Source: Methylomonas fluvii
Lineage (GTDB): Bacteria > Pseudomonadota > Gammaproteobacteria > Methylococcales > Methylomonadaceae
Length of the DNA stretch: 64,000 nucleotides
Direction of reading: 5' to 3'
Assembly: GCF_014850975.1 (NCBI RefSeq)
Contig: NZ_JACXST010000001.1
Coordinates: 1,736,001 to 1,800,000 of the forward strand
In this document: piece after piece, positions 19,730-28,519 of the stretch
Position numbering within the stretch: position 1 is the first letter of the stretch
How the letters are laid out: each line of letters begins with the position of its first letter
Notes under the pieces: generated by a model
Told to the model about the DNA's origin: nothing
Seen by the model: the letters and a program-made list of their open reading frames with translations, nothing else
Databases searched by the model: none
Translations under genes and position numbers: made by a program

Positions 19730-19957
19730 ATGGCTAATCAAGTCATTCGCTTCCAACTTGATTTAAGTTACGACCAATATCTGGCCGTTTATCAAGGCGT
19801 CGCCAAAACCGTGGTGACGATTGCCGATGACGGCCGGCGCATCGTCTTTCCAGCGGGCAATATTCAACGTTACCTCACCAAAACCGGCATTCAAGGCCAT
19901 TTTGAAATGGAGTTGGGGGCAGGGAATAAGTTTGTCGGCATTAAAAAGCTGGCGTGA
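19730..19957 (+). CDS. DUF2835-family small protein
   Basis: 75 residues: MANQVIRFQLDLSYDQYLAV, then VYQGVAKTVVTIADDGRRIV and a basic C-terminus. This matches the DUF2835 family of short gammaproteobacterial proteins of unknown function. The ATG follows the htpX terminator immediately and no Shine-Dalgarno is present, because the terminator stem occupies its place. Expression probably needs readthrough, or a TTG start at 19697 that would add eleven residues. Confidence 0.7.
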   Translation: MANQVIRFQLDLSYDQYLAVYQGVAKTVVTIADDGRRIVFPAGNIQRYLTKTGIQGHFEMELGAGNKFVGIKKLA

Positions 19958-20131
19958 CGGCTTAAATCTTAGCCATGTGCGCCGTTAATCGTTGATGTCG
20001 TCCCAGCGGACTGGCGGGACCAGGAAACCACCGAGTGCACTGGATTTCGGTAATCCATGCCCATGACGGCTTTGACGATCTTTCAACGGCTAACGCAAAC
20101 ATTGCTTAAATTTTTCCGTTACCCCCTCAGG

Positions 20132-20638
20132 TCAACCATCATCCAAGTTCGCGTCGGCCAACATTAGTCCGGTTTGGTACAGCACCCGCTCGACCTGACG
20201 TTCCGAAATTTGTAATTCGGCGGCAATGTGCTGATGGCGCTTGCCGTCTAAACGACGCAAGCACCAGATTTGCCGATTGAGCGCGGGTAAGCCGCAAAGC
20301 CAGCTTTCGGTCGCCAACCATTGCTGCTCGCCTTGCACCAACTGCTCCGGTAAAGGGCAGGGACATTGCCAGTCTTCATTCAACGGCCCACCATCCCGCG
20401 CTTGTTGCCGGGCTTGGCTGCGCAAATAATCCAAGGCCAGATTGCCCGCCACCCGGTATAAAAACGCCCGGCAGTTGGCAATGATATCTTGCCCCGGATA
20501 GTCGGCGATGTGCAGAAAGGTATCTTGTAGCAAGTCCGCCGCCGCTTCCCGGCAATTGACCTGGCGCCACAGAAATCGTTGTAGCTCGGTTTGGTGGCGC
20601 AAGTACGCGGCGGTTAAGGGCGGGTAATGGTTGTTCAT
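20132..20638 (-). CDS. ECF sigma factor, FecI-like, without cognate FecR (copy A)
   Basis: 168-residue ECF sigma factor. Region 2 contains DLLQDTFLHIADYPG and NCRAFLYRVAGNLALDYLR; region 4 contains LPALNRQIWCLRRLDGKRHQ and the helix-turn-helix AAELQISERQVERVLYQTG. It belongs to a window-specific family with members at 26450-27036, 33466-33717, 33745-34251 and 34227-34673. This copy is full length. No fecR follows; the nearest gene upstream is a TonB receptor on the same strand. The receptor may be its target. Confidence 0.85.
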   Translation of the reverse strand: MNNHYPPLTAAYLRHQTELQRFLWRQVNCREAAADLLQDTFLHIADYPGQDIIANCRAFLYRVAGNLALDYLRSQARQQARDGGPLNEDWQCPCPLPEQLVQGEQQWLATESWLCGLPALNRQIWCLRRLDGKRHQHIAAELQISERQVERVLYQTGLMLADANLDDG

Positions 20639-20954
20639 CGGCTTGTATCAAAAAATTTACCGCTTTTAAAGCTGTGCCTCAGCAGTTGTGAACGCGGACA
20701 AACCATTCGGCTGGAGCGCAAGTCATCGGCAACGCAGCAATGATCTAAAAATAATCCCTTTTGGACGAACGTAGGTTAGGGTGAGGCACGAACCCCAACA
20801 CGGCAAGCGCCCAGCCGCCAACCGACCATGAAAGCGAGATATTGGGTTCAATGGTAGTCAGGGCCCAAACCGGTTAAAAATGTTGGGGTTCGTTATCTCA
20901 ACCTACGGTCCTACCCAGCGCGAGTGGTAAACGAGCAAACAGATGATTTTGAAG
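20639..20954. repeat. ECF upstream region containing an inverted-repeat element (copy 1)
   Basis: No gene. 20771-20906 is a MITE-like element whose ends are inverted: GTAGGTTAGGGTGAGG with CACGAACCCCAACA on the left, TGTTGGGGTTCG and AACCTAC on the right. The whole block from the ECF start to 20906 is closely similar to 34674-34948 upstream of the truncated ECF copy B, so gene and upstream region were duplicated together. The AT-rich start (AAAAATTTACCGCTTTTAAA) probably holds the sigma-gene promoter. Confidence 0.7.
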
Positions 20955-23348
20955 TTAGTAATCCAATCGCAATGATCCGATAAATGAGATAGGTTCTCCC
21001 GGCAAGGCTCCACTACTATCCGTTACACGTGAACCTCGGAAATAATCTTTATCCAGCAGATTGTTGACATTGAATTGTGTAATCAACTTCGAACCGGCGA
21101 TCTTCCAGTTATACGCCACCATGGCATCTACGCGGACAAAGCCGGGTAAGTCATAGGTATTATTGTCGTTACCTGCGCGCTGGCCTTGGGCAAACATACC
21201 GGCACCGATTTTAAAGCGGTCATCTGGGTGAAAGGTCAGCCACAAGCTGCCTGAGTGTTCTGGGACATTAGGTAAACGATTACCTTGTTTGGATGCCATT
21301 CCCCAGGGGGCAAATCCATTGTCTTTAGTAAAGATCGCATCGGTATAGGCATAAGTGCCGAGCAGGCTCAAGTAGTCGGTGAGTTCGCCGGTCAGGTCAA
21401 ACTCTATCCCCTGGCTTCTTGCCTCACCGACAGAAGTTCTGTAGGGCAGGCCAGGCACGCCGGTTAACATGTTTTCCTTGGTTAAATGGTAGTAGGCGAG
21501 ATTGGACGACAAACGGCCGTCGAAAAATTCGGTCTTGAATCCCACCTCATATTGAGTGCCAATTTCCGGCTTATTGACCGTTTTCGTAGGGGTTAAGCCG
21601 TTATTGGTGCCGATGGATTCCACATAATTGCCGAATAAGGACAGCCATTTCCAGGGTTGGTAAACGATGCCGAAGCGAGGATTCAATCTATTGTCTTCGT
21701 GATCGTCGATGTTAATCGGTTCGGAGCAACAACCGGTGCCGTAGTCCAGGATGTCGTAACGTGCTTCGACCAAGAAATGCAATTTATCCCACAGGGTGAT
21801 TTGGTCCTGCGCGTAAACGCCATACCATTGATCTTTTTCCTGCCACCAAAAGTCGTTAGGCACGGCCTTGACCGCATTGGCATCCAGCATGTGATTATTG
21901 GGATTAAAAATATCCAATGCTGGTATCACGCCGTAAGTCCAATGGTTGTCATAGGTATCTGTTTTAAGCTTAAAGTAGTCAGCCCCTATCAAGAGTTTGT
22001 GCTGAGCGCCAAACGTCTTGAACTCGCCGGAAATATCCAGATTGGTGGCAAAACTTTCCCTGTCCGTGGGCCCGGTCATCAAGGCCCGATTGATCGTTTG
22101 CTGGTCGGCATTGATGTTGCCCGCCGGGAAAATAGAGTTGAATTCGTGCGTCCATTGATGCCAATTGAATTTGTGTTCTATCTTCCAATGGTCATTGAAG
22201 CGATGCGAAATGATCGTAGCGATTTGATTGCTATCCATCGAGCTATTGTTAACCGCGGCATCGCCGACAAAAAAACTTTTGGGAACCTGCGCCGGTCGGT
22301 TGCCGACAGCGGGAATGCCAAAGTCCATCACATAATCGTCATGCTGGTGTTCGAGCTGTACCGTCATCTCCGTTTGATCGGAAAGGCGCCAAGTCAACGA
22401 CGGAGCGACATAAATCCGCTCGTTCTCGTTGTAATCGCGGAACGAGTTATTGCTCGAATAGGCAATGTTTAAACGGTATAGCAATGACTTATCGTCGTTG
22501 ATTGGGCCTGTCGCGTCCGCCGTAGTGCGATATAAGTCGTAAGAACCGAACTGTTGTTGCAGAGAATAGTGCGCTTTATCCAGTGGTTTCTTGGTAACGT
22601 AATTAACCAAGCCTCCGGGCTGAGTACGGCCATACAGCATGGCTGCCGCCCCTTTCAAAACCTCAACCCGCTCCATGCCAGCAGGCTCGAAGTAGCCCGT
22701 GTTTTGCCTGAGACCATCCCGGTAAATGTTTGCCCCTAAACTAAAACCACGAACAATAAAGCCTTGGTACAAATCGCCGAAGTCGAAATTACGCTGTACG
22801 CCGCTTACATTTCGAATAACTGCGTCGTCAAATAAGACAATTTGCTGATCATCCATCACAGCTCTAGGCACAACCTTGATAGACATCGGCGTTTCCATAA
22901 TCGGCGTATTGGTTTTGGTGGCCGTGTTAACCTTGGTTAACCGGTAGTCTTCGTTGTAAGGATCGGTGGTGTCTTGGATCGTCTGGCCCAACACCGTCAC
23001 AGCCGGCAAAGTCGATGCTGCATTGCTTCCCGTTTCCGCCGCCTTTACCGCCACCGCATCCTCTGCCGTAAAGGTATAGGTCAAACCCGTGCCGGTCAGT
23101 AATTTTTGCAAGGCCTCTTTGGCGGTAAAGTCACCTTGAATGCCGCTGGTTTGCTTGCCTTTCAGCGCGTCACCATCGCTGAATATTTGGATGTGGGTTT
23201 CCGCTGCCAGTGCTTTTAATGCTTCGCTGATGCTTTGCGGGGCAATGCTCGGGTGATGGATTTGTGGTTCGGCAAGCACCGCGCCTGTTGCAGACAAGAT
23301 AGTCAGTGCCAGCAGACTGCGATGCGGTTTCCAGGTGAATTTTTTCAT
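20955..23348 (-). CDS. TonB-dependent siderophore receptor with STN domain (FecA-type, cassette 1)
   Basis: 797 residues. Signal peptide (RSLLALTILSATGAVLA) is followed by an STN signalling domain (SIAPQSISEALKALAAETHI, then LQKLLTGTGLTYTF), a plug domain (MEVEVLKGAAAMLYG-type: VEVLKGAAAMLYGRTQPGG) and a 22-stranded barrel ending in the aromatic LDY motif. It imports a ferric siderophore, and the STN domain signals to a FecR. The start at 23348 has AGAGGATC upstream. Its fecI-fecR partners are at 24465-26093, separated by a Phd/PIN pair on the other strand. Confidence 0.9.
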   Translation of the reverse strand: MKKFTWKPHRSLLALTILSATGAVLAEPQIHHPSIAPQSISEALKALAAETHIQIFSDGDALKGKQTSGIQGDFTAKEALQKLLTGTGLTYTFTAEDAVAVKAAETGSNAASTLPAVTVLGQTIQDTTDPYNEDYRLTKVNTATKTNTPIMETPMSIKVVPRAVMDDQQIVLFDDAVIRNVSGVQRNFDFGDLYQGFIVRGFSLGANIYRDGLRQNTGYFEPAGMERVEVLKGAAAMLYGRTQPGGLVNYVTKKPLDKAHYSLQQQFGSYDLYRTTADATGPINDDKSLLYRLNIAYSSNNSFRDYNENERIYVAPSLTWRLSDQTEMTVQLEHQHDDYVMDFGIPAVGNRPAQVPKSFFVGDAAVNNSSMDSNQIATIISHRFNDHWKIEHKFNWHQWTHEFNSIFPAGNINADQQTINRALMTGPTDRESFATNLDISGEFKTFGAQHKLLIGADYFKLKTDTYDNHWTYGVIPALDIFNPNNHMLDANAVKAVPNDFWWQEKDQWYGVYAQDQITLWDKLHFLVEARYDILDYGTGCCSEPINIDDHEDNRLNPRFGIVYQPWKWLSLFGNYVESIGTNNGLTPTKTVNKPEIGTQYEVGFKTEFFDGRLSSNLAYYHLTKENMLTGVPGLPYRTSVGEARSQGIEFDLTGELTDYLSLLGTYAYTDAIFTKDNGFAPWGMASKQGNRLPNVPEHSGSLWLTFHPDDRFKIGAGMFAQGQRAGNDNNTYDLPGFVRVDAMVAYNWKIAGSKLITQFNVNNLLDKDYFRGSRVTDSSGALPGEPISFIGSLRLDY

Positions 23349-23754
23349 TCTTGATCCTCTGATAGCTGAATGGTCTGTGCCGTTCATTCCGGCTCATAAA
23401 GTAAGACAGCTCAGCGCCGAAAATCTGGTCAGCTTGGCTTAGGGTTTTTGAAAAAATTTTGTTTGGTATTTGTAGTCACCCGTTATTAATTGTTCAGCTT
23501 AGGAACGCCAACCAACGCAAGTCTTTCATTGTTACCAACAGTTTATTTGCGTTGACCCATGAAGCCAGGCAACGGTTTATGGCGGCACAACTGCGCGGCG
23601 ATGCGAAACAGGCTTTGAAAATGCTCGATGAATGGGATGCCTTGGGGCTTTGATTGCTCTATGGCTACGCATGTTTTGATGGCTGATTAGTGTTTTGACA
23701 CACCATTTTATAAAGCTCATACTAACAACTGGTCAGACTGGACAGGAGAGATAG
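23349..23754. other. gap between fecA 1 and the Phd/PIN pair
   Basis: Contains the fecA upstream region. An open frame at 23459-23653 ends EARQRFMAAQLRGDAKQAL and KMLDEWDALGL. Its second half looks protein-like but its first half does not, so it may be the remnant of a gene cut by the insertion. No ribosome site supports it. The Phd gene has AGGAGAG just before its start. Confidence 0.4.
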
Positions 23755-24000
23755 ATGCATACTTGGCAGTTACAAGAGGCGAAGAGCCGATTCAGCGAGG
23801 TGGTGGAGCTCAGCCTGAAAGAAGGCCCGCAACTGGTGACTCGACGCGGTGAAGAGGCTGTTGTCATCTTGGCCGTTGACGATTATCGGCGCTTAAGCGG
23901 TCAATTGCCGCGTTTGAAGGACTGCCTGCTCAATGCGCCACGCGGTGAGGCGTTAGTGTTGGAACGATCCACGGAAGTGATTCGGGATCTGGCTTTGTGA
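23755..24000 (+). CDS. Phd/YefM-family antitoxin
   Basis: 81 residues with the Phd/YefM N-terminal fold (WQLQEAKSRFSEVVELSL, then GPQLVTRRGEEAVVIL and VDDYRRLSG). It binds its own promoter and neutralises the adjacent PIN-domain toxin. A clear Shine-Dalgarno (GGAGAG) precedes the ATG. Its stop overlaps the GTG start of the toxin. Confidence 0.9.
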   Translation: MHTWQLQEAKSRFSEVVELSLKEGPQLVTRRGEEAVVILAVDDYRRLSGQLPRLKDCLLNAPRGEALVLERSTEVIRDLAL

Positions 24001-24413
24001 AATATATGTTGGATACTTGCGCGCTCTCTGAGTTAGTCAAGAGTAAGCCCGATGCCAAAGTCCTACAGTGGTTTGAAGCAAGCAAAGCGCACGAGCTTTG
24101 CATTAGCGCGATGACTTTGGCCGAATTGCAGCGTGGTGTTAACCGGTTGCCAGAATCCAAGCGCCAATCTGAGCTTACGCTATGGCTACAGGAATTGGAG
24201 ATCGGTTTTGAAGATCGGATTTTGGTATTCGACGCCAGGGTTGCAAAGGTGTGGGCGCAAATGACGGTTGAGGCAGAGACACAAGGGAAATCTCTAGCTG
24301 CCTTTGACTCGATCATTGCCGCGACTGCCCGAGCGCATGGCTGTCGATTGGTTACTCGTAATGTTCGAGACTTCAGCAACGCAGGTATTGAGGTGCTGAA
24401 TCCTTGGCTTTAA
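23997..24413 (+). CDS. vapC: VapC-type PIN-domain RNase toxin
   Basis: 138 residues with the PIN acidic residues: Asp in MLDTCALSELVK, Glu in MTLAELQRGV, Asp in AAFDSIIAATA and Asp in TRNVRDF. PIN toxins are Mg-dependent RNases. The start is GTG 23997 overlapping the antitoxin stop, or ATG 24006. The pair sits between fecR and fecA of cassette 1 in the opposite orientation. Confidence 0.9.
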   Translation: MKYMLDTCALSELVKSKPDAKVLQWFEASKAHELCISAMTLAELQRGVNRLPESKRQSELTLWLQELEIGFEDRILVFDARVAKVWAQMTVEAETQGKSLAAFDSIIAATARAHGCRLVTRNVRDFSNAGIEVLNPWL

Positions 24414-24464
24414 ACATGATGGGCTGATCAGCCTCTTGGGGCAAGGTGCTGGTTTGTATGCCTG

Positions 24465-25523
24465 TTAACCTTGGTTCGTCGAAATCATAATCTTGCCGTC
24501 TTGCAATTGCTGAGTTTTGATCGGTAATGCCGCTTGTAGGGTGTTGAGTATTTTGGGCAGGTTGTCGATTTCGAAGCTTGCCGATACCCGGATTTGTTTA
24601 ATTGCTTCGCCGCTGTATTGGAAGCTTACTTTGTGATAACGCTGCACCTGGCTTAACACGGCTTCCAAAGGCGCCATCTCAAATACCAGCCGGCCACTTT
24701 GCCAGGCAATGACGTTGGCGGCATTGGTGGCAATCGGCGCATTGACTTGGCCTTGGTCGTTGTAGCTAATTTGCTGGCCTACTACCAATGTAGGGCTTTC
24801 GTCGTTACTCGGTGTGCTGTTCAGGTGCAGCCAAAATGCCGAACGGCTGATGACGTGATCCAGCCAGCGTGCTCCGGTTATTTTGCTGTCCGGAATGATC
24901 TGTACTTGCCCTTCGGCGACGGTGACTTGTGTTGTGTTGTTGGCCGAATAGACATTAAAGCGGGTGCCAATATCATGAATACGGCCATTGCCGGCTATCA
25001 CATCGAAAGGCCGGTCTACTTCATGCGCCACAGCCACATAAACTTCGCCTTTTGCCAGACTAAGCACCCGGCGGTTGCCGGTCATTTTCACGGACAGTTG
25101 GGTATCGGTATTCAGGGTAATTTGCGAGCCGTCGACCAAATCAATCGACTTGCGTTCGCCGACTGCGGTGGCATAGCGATCCGTTAGCCGATATTCATTC
25201 AAACCAAAAGTCGTGGTCAGCACCAGCAAGCCCATCAACCCGGTGTCTTTAATTTTGCGGACAAGTTGTTTGCGTTGCATGCGCTTTGCCCGAATTTGCT
25301 GGGCCGCTTGCCGAGCCGGAAAGGAGGCGGGCTTTAGTTGATCCAACTGTTGCCAAAGCTTGAGCGCGCGCTCATATTCCAGGCGGTTGCTGTCATGTTG
25401 TGCCAGCCAATCCTGTAGCTGCTGTTCGGCAGCGGTTGTCCATTCGTCCGAATGTTGAGTAAATACCCAGAACCCTGCTTGTTCCTGCGGCGTACCGGTG
25501 AGTTTGTAAGATTTGGATTTCAT
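24465..25523 (-). CDS. fecR: FecR-family anti-sigma/signal transducer (cassette 1)
   Basis: 352 residues: N-terminal DUF4880 cytoplasmic sigma-binding region (AGFWVFTQHSDEW to LEYERALKLWQQLD), one membrane helix (GLMGLLVLTTTFGLNEY), then the periplasmic FecR domain (GERKSIDLVDGSQITLNTDT, IGTRFNVYSANN) and a C-terminal STN-like region. It carries the signal from a ferric-siderophore receptor to the sigma factor encoded upstream at 25572. The receptor gene is displaced by a toxin-antitoxin pair. Confidence 0.9.
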   Translation of the reverse strand: MKSKSYKLTGTPQEQAGFWVFTQHSDEWTTAAEQQLQDWLAQHDSNRLEYERALKLWQQLDQLKPASFPARQAAQQIRAKRMQRKQLVRKIKDTGLMGLLVLTTTFGLNEYRLTDRYATAVGERKSIDLVDGSQITLNTDTQLSVKMTGNRRVLSLAKGEVYVAVAHEVDRPFDVIAGNGRIHDIGTRFNVYSANNTTQVTVAEGQVQIIPDSKITGARWLDHVISRSAFWLHLNSTPSNDESPTLVVGQQISYNDQGQVNAPIATNAANVIAWQSGRLVFEMAPLEAVLSQVQRYHKVSFQYSGEAIKQIRVSASFEIDNLPKILNTLQAALPIKTQQLQDGKIMISTNQG

Positions 25524-25571
25524 CTGGCGCGGTTTGTTTGATCTTTACCTAATAAGACAGTTGAGCAGTGC

Positions 25572-26093
25572 TTATCTGGTCAGATTATCACCCAAAAAAT
25601 CATTCCCTAGATGCTGAATAAGATGTTGCCAAGCTTTGAACACATAGCGTTGGGCCGATTTACCGGAAATGCCTAACGCTTCAGCAACTTCCGGGTAACT
25701 TAAGCCATCCAGTTTGCTCAAGATAAAAGCATGCTGCACGACTTCCGGTAGTTGAGTCAAAACGGCTAGAAAGCACTCAATTTGCTGTTGTGCAGCGATA
25801 GCAAATTCCAGAGCGGGTAATGGGCAAACCAGTTGCTCCAGTTCTATTGCTTCGTCTGGCGCGTAACGCGACCTGATCTGTTCGTGTTCGTGGGCGTTCT
25901 TGCTTAGATTGGCAGCGGTTTTGAATAAATAGGCGCGGTGGTTTTCGATAGCCGCCAGATTGGGATGTTGCATTAAGCGCAAAAAAGCTTCCTGGGTAAT
26001 GTCTTCGGCGATATTGACATTGCTTTGGCGTTCAGCGAATGCCAGAAGCTCCTTTTTATGCCTGCGGAATAGTATGTCCAGTAAGTTATTCAT
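25572..26093 (-). CDS. fecI: ECF sigma factor FecI (cassette 1)
   Basis: 173 residues: MNNLLDILFRRHKKELLAFA, region 2 EDITQEAFLRLMQHPN and ENHRAYLFKTAANL, region 4 LPEVVQHAFILSKLDGLSY and ALGISGKSAQRYVFKA. It is expected to transcribe the iron-uptake genes when released by the FecR encoded 48 bp downstream. ATG 26093 is preferred over 26126 by alignment with the cassette 2 homologue (MSINPLLDKLFRRHNKELL). Confidence 0.88.
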   Translation of the reverse strand: MNNLLDILFRRHKKELLAFAERQSNVNIAEDITQEAFLRLMQHPNLAAIENHRAYLFKTAANLSKNAHEHEQIRSRYAPDEAIELEQLVCPLPALEFAIAAQQQIECFLAVLTQLPEVVQHAFILSKLDGLSYPEVAEALGISGKSAQRYVFKAWQHLIQHLGNDFLGDNLTR

Positions 26094-26126
26094 GCGTTTT
26101 GATCGCGGCAGACTTAACGCAGTCAA

Positions 26127-26449
26127 TCGGGCTATTTTTAGTAGAAAACCTTATCGGCCAGCAAAAAATATTCCATTAAACCGGTTTCGGGTTTGGTCTT
26201 AGTATGTGTCTTTCATGCAAGCCTAATTAAATCATGTGCTTGGGGTTTAGCTAAAACGCTAGTCAAGCCGATATTTGAACAATGCGGCCGGTGCTGGCAA
26301 GCAATGTTTTAACGAAAATCGTGGCATATGACTTATTTTCTTAGAAAAGTAAGTGAAAACTCTTAGACGCTAAGCATCAGGTTTAAAGCTTAAAGTACGT
26401 ACACACAGTAATGTGCAGTGGCTTGGAGTCATCGATGACAGATCAATGA
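26127..26449. other. gene-free stretch upstream of fecI 1
   Basis: 323 bp between fecI of cassette 1 and the broken ECF copy C. It presumably holds the fecI promoter. The AT-rich parts show no clear Fur-box palindrome or repeat. Confidence 0.4.
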
Positions 26450-27036
26450 CTAACGGCGGATCGGCAAAGGGTTTTTAGTCGGTGCTAAAGATCTCCCCGC
26501 AAGATCCTTTTTGCTTATTCCTAGCCTCTCTCGCGGCGTCAAAAAGCGTCTGGACTGGTCCGCGGCCAGCATTTTTCCGGTTCGGTACAATATGTGTTCG
26601 ACCCGGCGTTCCGAGATCTGTAATTCGGCGGCAATGTGCTGATGGCGTTTGCCGTCTAGCCGACGCAAGCACAAAATTTACCGGCTAAGCATGGGCAAGC
26701 CGATCAGCCAGCTTTCGATCGTTCGTCATTGTTGTTCGCCTTGCACGAGCCGCTCCGGTAGCGGACAGGGACCTCATCCAACGGCCCGTCGGCCCGTGCT
26801 TGTTGCCAGGCTTGGCTGCGCAAATAATCCACGGCCAGATTGTCGGCCACCCGGTAAAAAAACGCCCGACAGTTAGCAATGGCATCTTGCCCCGGATAGT
26901 CGGCGATGTGCAGAAAGGTATCTTGTAGCAAGTCCGCCGCCGCTTCCCGGCAGTTGACCTGGCGCCACAGAAATTGTTGTAGCTCGGTTTGGTGGCGTAA
27001 GTAGGTGGCGGTTAAGGGCGGGTAATGGTTGTTCAT
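26450..27036 (-). pseudogene. broken ECF sigma factor (copy C)
   Basis: The N-terminal part (27036 to about 26770) is nearly identical to copy A (NNHYPPLTATYLRHQTELQQ, DLLQDTFLHIADYPG). The linker after GPLDE has lost about ten bases, shifting the frame. Region 4 (CLRRLDGKRHQHIAAELQIS) resumes in another frame near 26674 and runs on past the normal end with an unrelated tail. A functional sigma factor is not expected. Confidence 0.85.
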
Positions 27037-27344
27037 CGTCTAGTATCAAAAAATTTGCCGCTTTTAAAACGGTGTCTCAGCATTTGCGGGCGCCGAACAA
27101 ATCTATTCGGCTGGAGTCCATGTCATCAACCTACGGTCCTTTTTTGGGCATTTCCTGGCGCTTGCGATGAGCGTTGTGGACTCGGCGTTGGACGTAATTG
27201 GGATATTTATCGCGCGGTTGGCGGACGGGATATGCAATCCCGTTCTTTTCCTCTAGGGACATTAACGGCAAGTGTGAAACGTTCAGGTCGAGGTTGCCAA
27301 CCCCGGCCTGCAAACTAAACAAAGACTATTGTTTGTACCTACAC
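27037..27344. other. gene-free stretch upstream of broken ECF copy C
   Basis: 308 bp. The first 90 bp match the upstream regions of ECF copies A and B (ATCAAAAAATTTGCCGCTTT, then TTCGGCTGGAG), and CAACCTACGGTCC near 27128 is the right end of the inverted-repeat element found whole at 20771 and 34808. The rest has no supported gene. Confidence 0.5.
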
Positions 27345-28502
27345 TTAACTTTCTTTAGTCTTTTGTTTCCACCGAATATAGCCGGTTACGTATAACAATA
27401 AGGGGGAAAAACCGGTTAGTAACACCATGACTTGACCAGGTAACCCAAACGCCTCGCCGGTATGTAGCGGATACAGCCATTCGACCAGCGCGTCACCCGA
27501 CGAACTTGATACTCGATCACGCAACGCCAGCACCTCGCCGCTGTATTGATCGATCCAAATCCGCCGTTGCGATTGCAGCCGACTCGGTTCGCCGGGCGCC
27601 CGCTTTCCGACTTCGAAACTGCCAGTTGCATCGTTCGGAAAAACGATGTAACGAAACTCGCCATCTGGGCAATGCGCATCGACAATCTGTTCCAGCACCG
27701 ACAAAGGGATGATCTTTTGCTTGTCGAGATTCGATGGCGGTCGGCTAGCATATTCGGGCCACGGTGAGGCAACCAGCGAGAACTGGCCGATCAAGCCTCG
27801 GCCATAACTGGGAAACTCCAGATAAATGCCGGTTGCAACGATCACCAGCAAGACGATGCTGCCGTAAACTCCACAGACTTTATGCCAGTCGTAAACCAAG
27901 CGCTCACGGCTGGCTTTAGGCTTGAAGGTCAATGCCGAGCGAAACTTGCCGGTTAGCGGCCACCAGACGATCAACCCCGCCAATACCGACAACAACATCA
28001 CAATGCCGACCCAGCCAACCAGCGTCATGCCGTTTTCGCCGAAACCCAGCGAGTAATGCAGCCGCAATACGAAATCCAGCAGCGGATCGCGCCAAATCCT
28101 GTGAAAATCGATTAGCAGACGTTGGCCGGTAACTTGCGCGCGGTAGGGATCGATGAAGATTTGGTGGCGTTCTGGATAATCCCGGCCCGGCGAAGTTTGC
28201 TCAAACCACAACGCAAACGCCAAGCCATCATGCCGCGGATAATCCAGATTGATGGCTTTCGCACCGGTCGGCAGAGCTTTGATGCCTGCCGCGACGATGG
28301 CGTCCAGTGGCGCCCGGCCAGTGGATGCTTGCCGGCTAACGGCCCTGACATCCGCGTTCAGCCACTCGTCCAGCTCATGACCAAAAGCCAAAATACTGCC
28401 GGTCAAACCGATAATCACGAATATGGCCCCGGCAAACAAACCCAAGTAACGATGCAACAACAACCAGAATTTTCGACGGTGTTTTCTTTCCAAGAGCAAC
28501 AT
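27345..28502 (-). CDS. PepSY-associated membrane protein
   Basis: 385 residues starting MLLLERKHRRKFWLLLHRYL. Four membrane helices are seen (LFAGAIFVIIGLTGSILAF, MTLVGWVGIVMLLSVLAGL, VYGSIVLLVIVATGIYL, MVLLTGFSPLLLYVTGYI), with paired His residues in LLHRYLG and FHRIWRD and PepSY-like extracytoplasmic segments. Such proteins are commonly encoded beside siderophore receptors and are thought to act in ferric-siderophore reduction. It lies 17 bp after the receptor of cassette 2, so they are co-transcribed. A TTG start at 28523 is possible. Confidence 0.85.
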   Translation of the reverse strand: MLLLERKHRRKFWLLLHRYLGLFAGAIFVIIGLTGSILAFGHELDEWLNADVRAVSRQASTGRAPLDAIVAAGIKALPTGAKAINLDYPRHDGLAFALWFEQTSPGRDYPERHQIFIDPYRAQVTGQRLLIDFHRIWRDPLLDFVLRLHYSLGFGENGMTLVGWVGIVMLLSVLAGLIVWWPLTGKFRSALTFKPKASRERLVYDWHKVCGVYGSIVLLVIVATGIYLEFPSYGRGLIGQFSLVASPWPEYASRPPSNLDKQKIIPLSVLEQIVDAHCPDGEFRYIVFPNDATGSFEVGKRAPGEPSRLQSQRRIWIDQYSGEVLALRDRVSSSSGDALVEWLYPLHTGEAFGLPGQVMVLLTGFSPLLLYVTGYIRWKQKTKES

Positions 28503-28519
28503 AATACAAAACGCAGTAA

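Noticed and set aside
27131..27322. Minus-strand frame between ECF copy C and the PepSY gene
   Set aside because: Short, unrecognised, no ribosome site, and overlaps the remnant of the inverted-repeat element.
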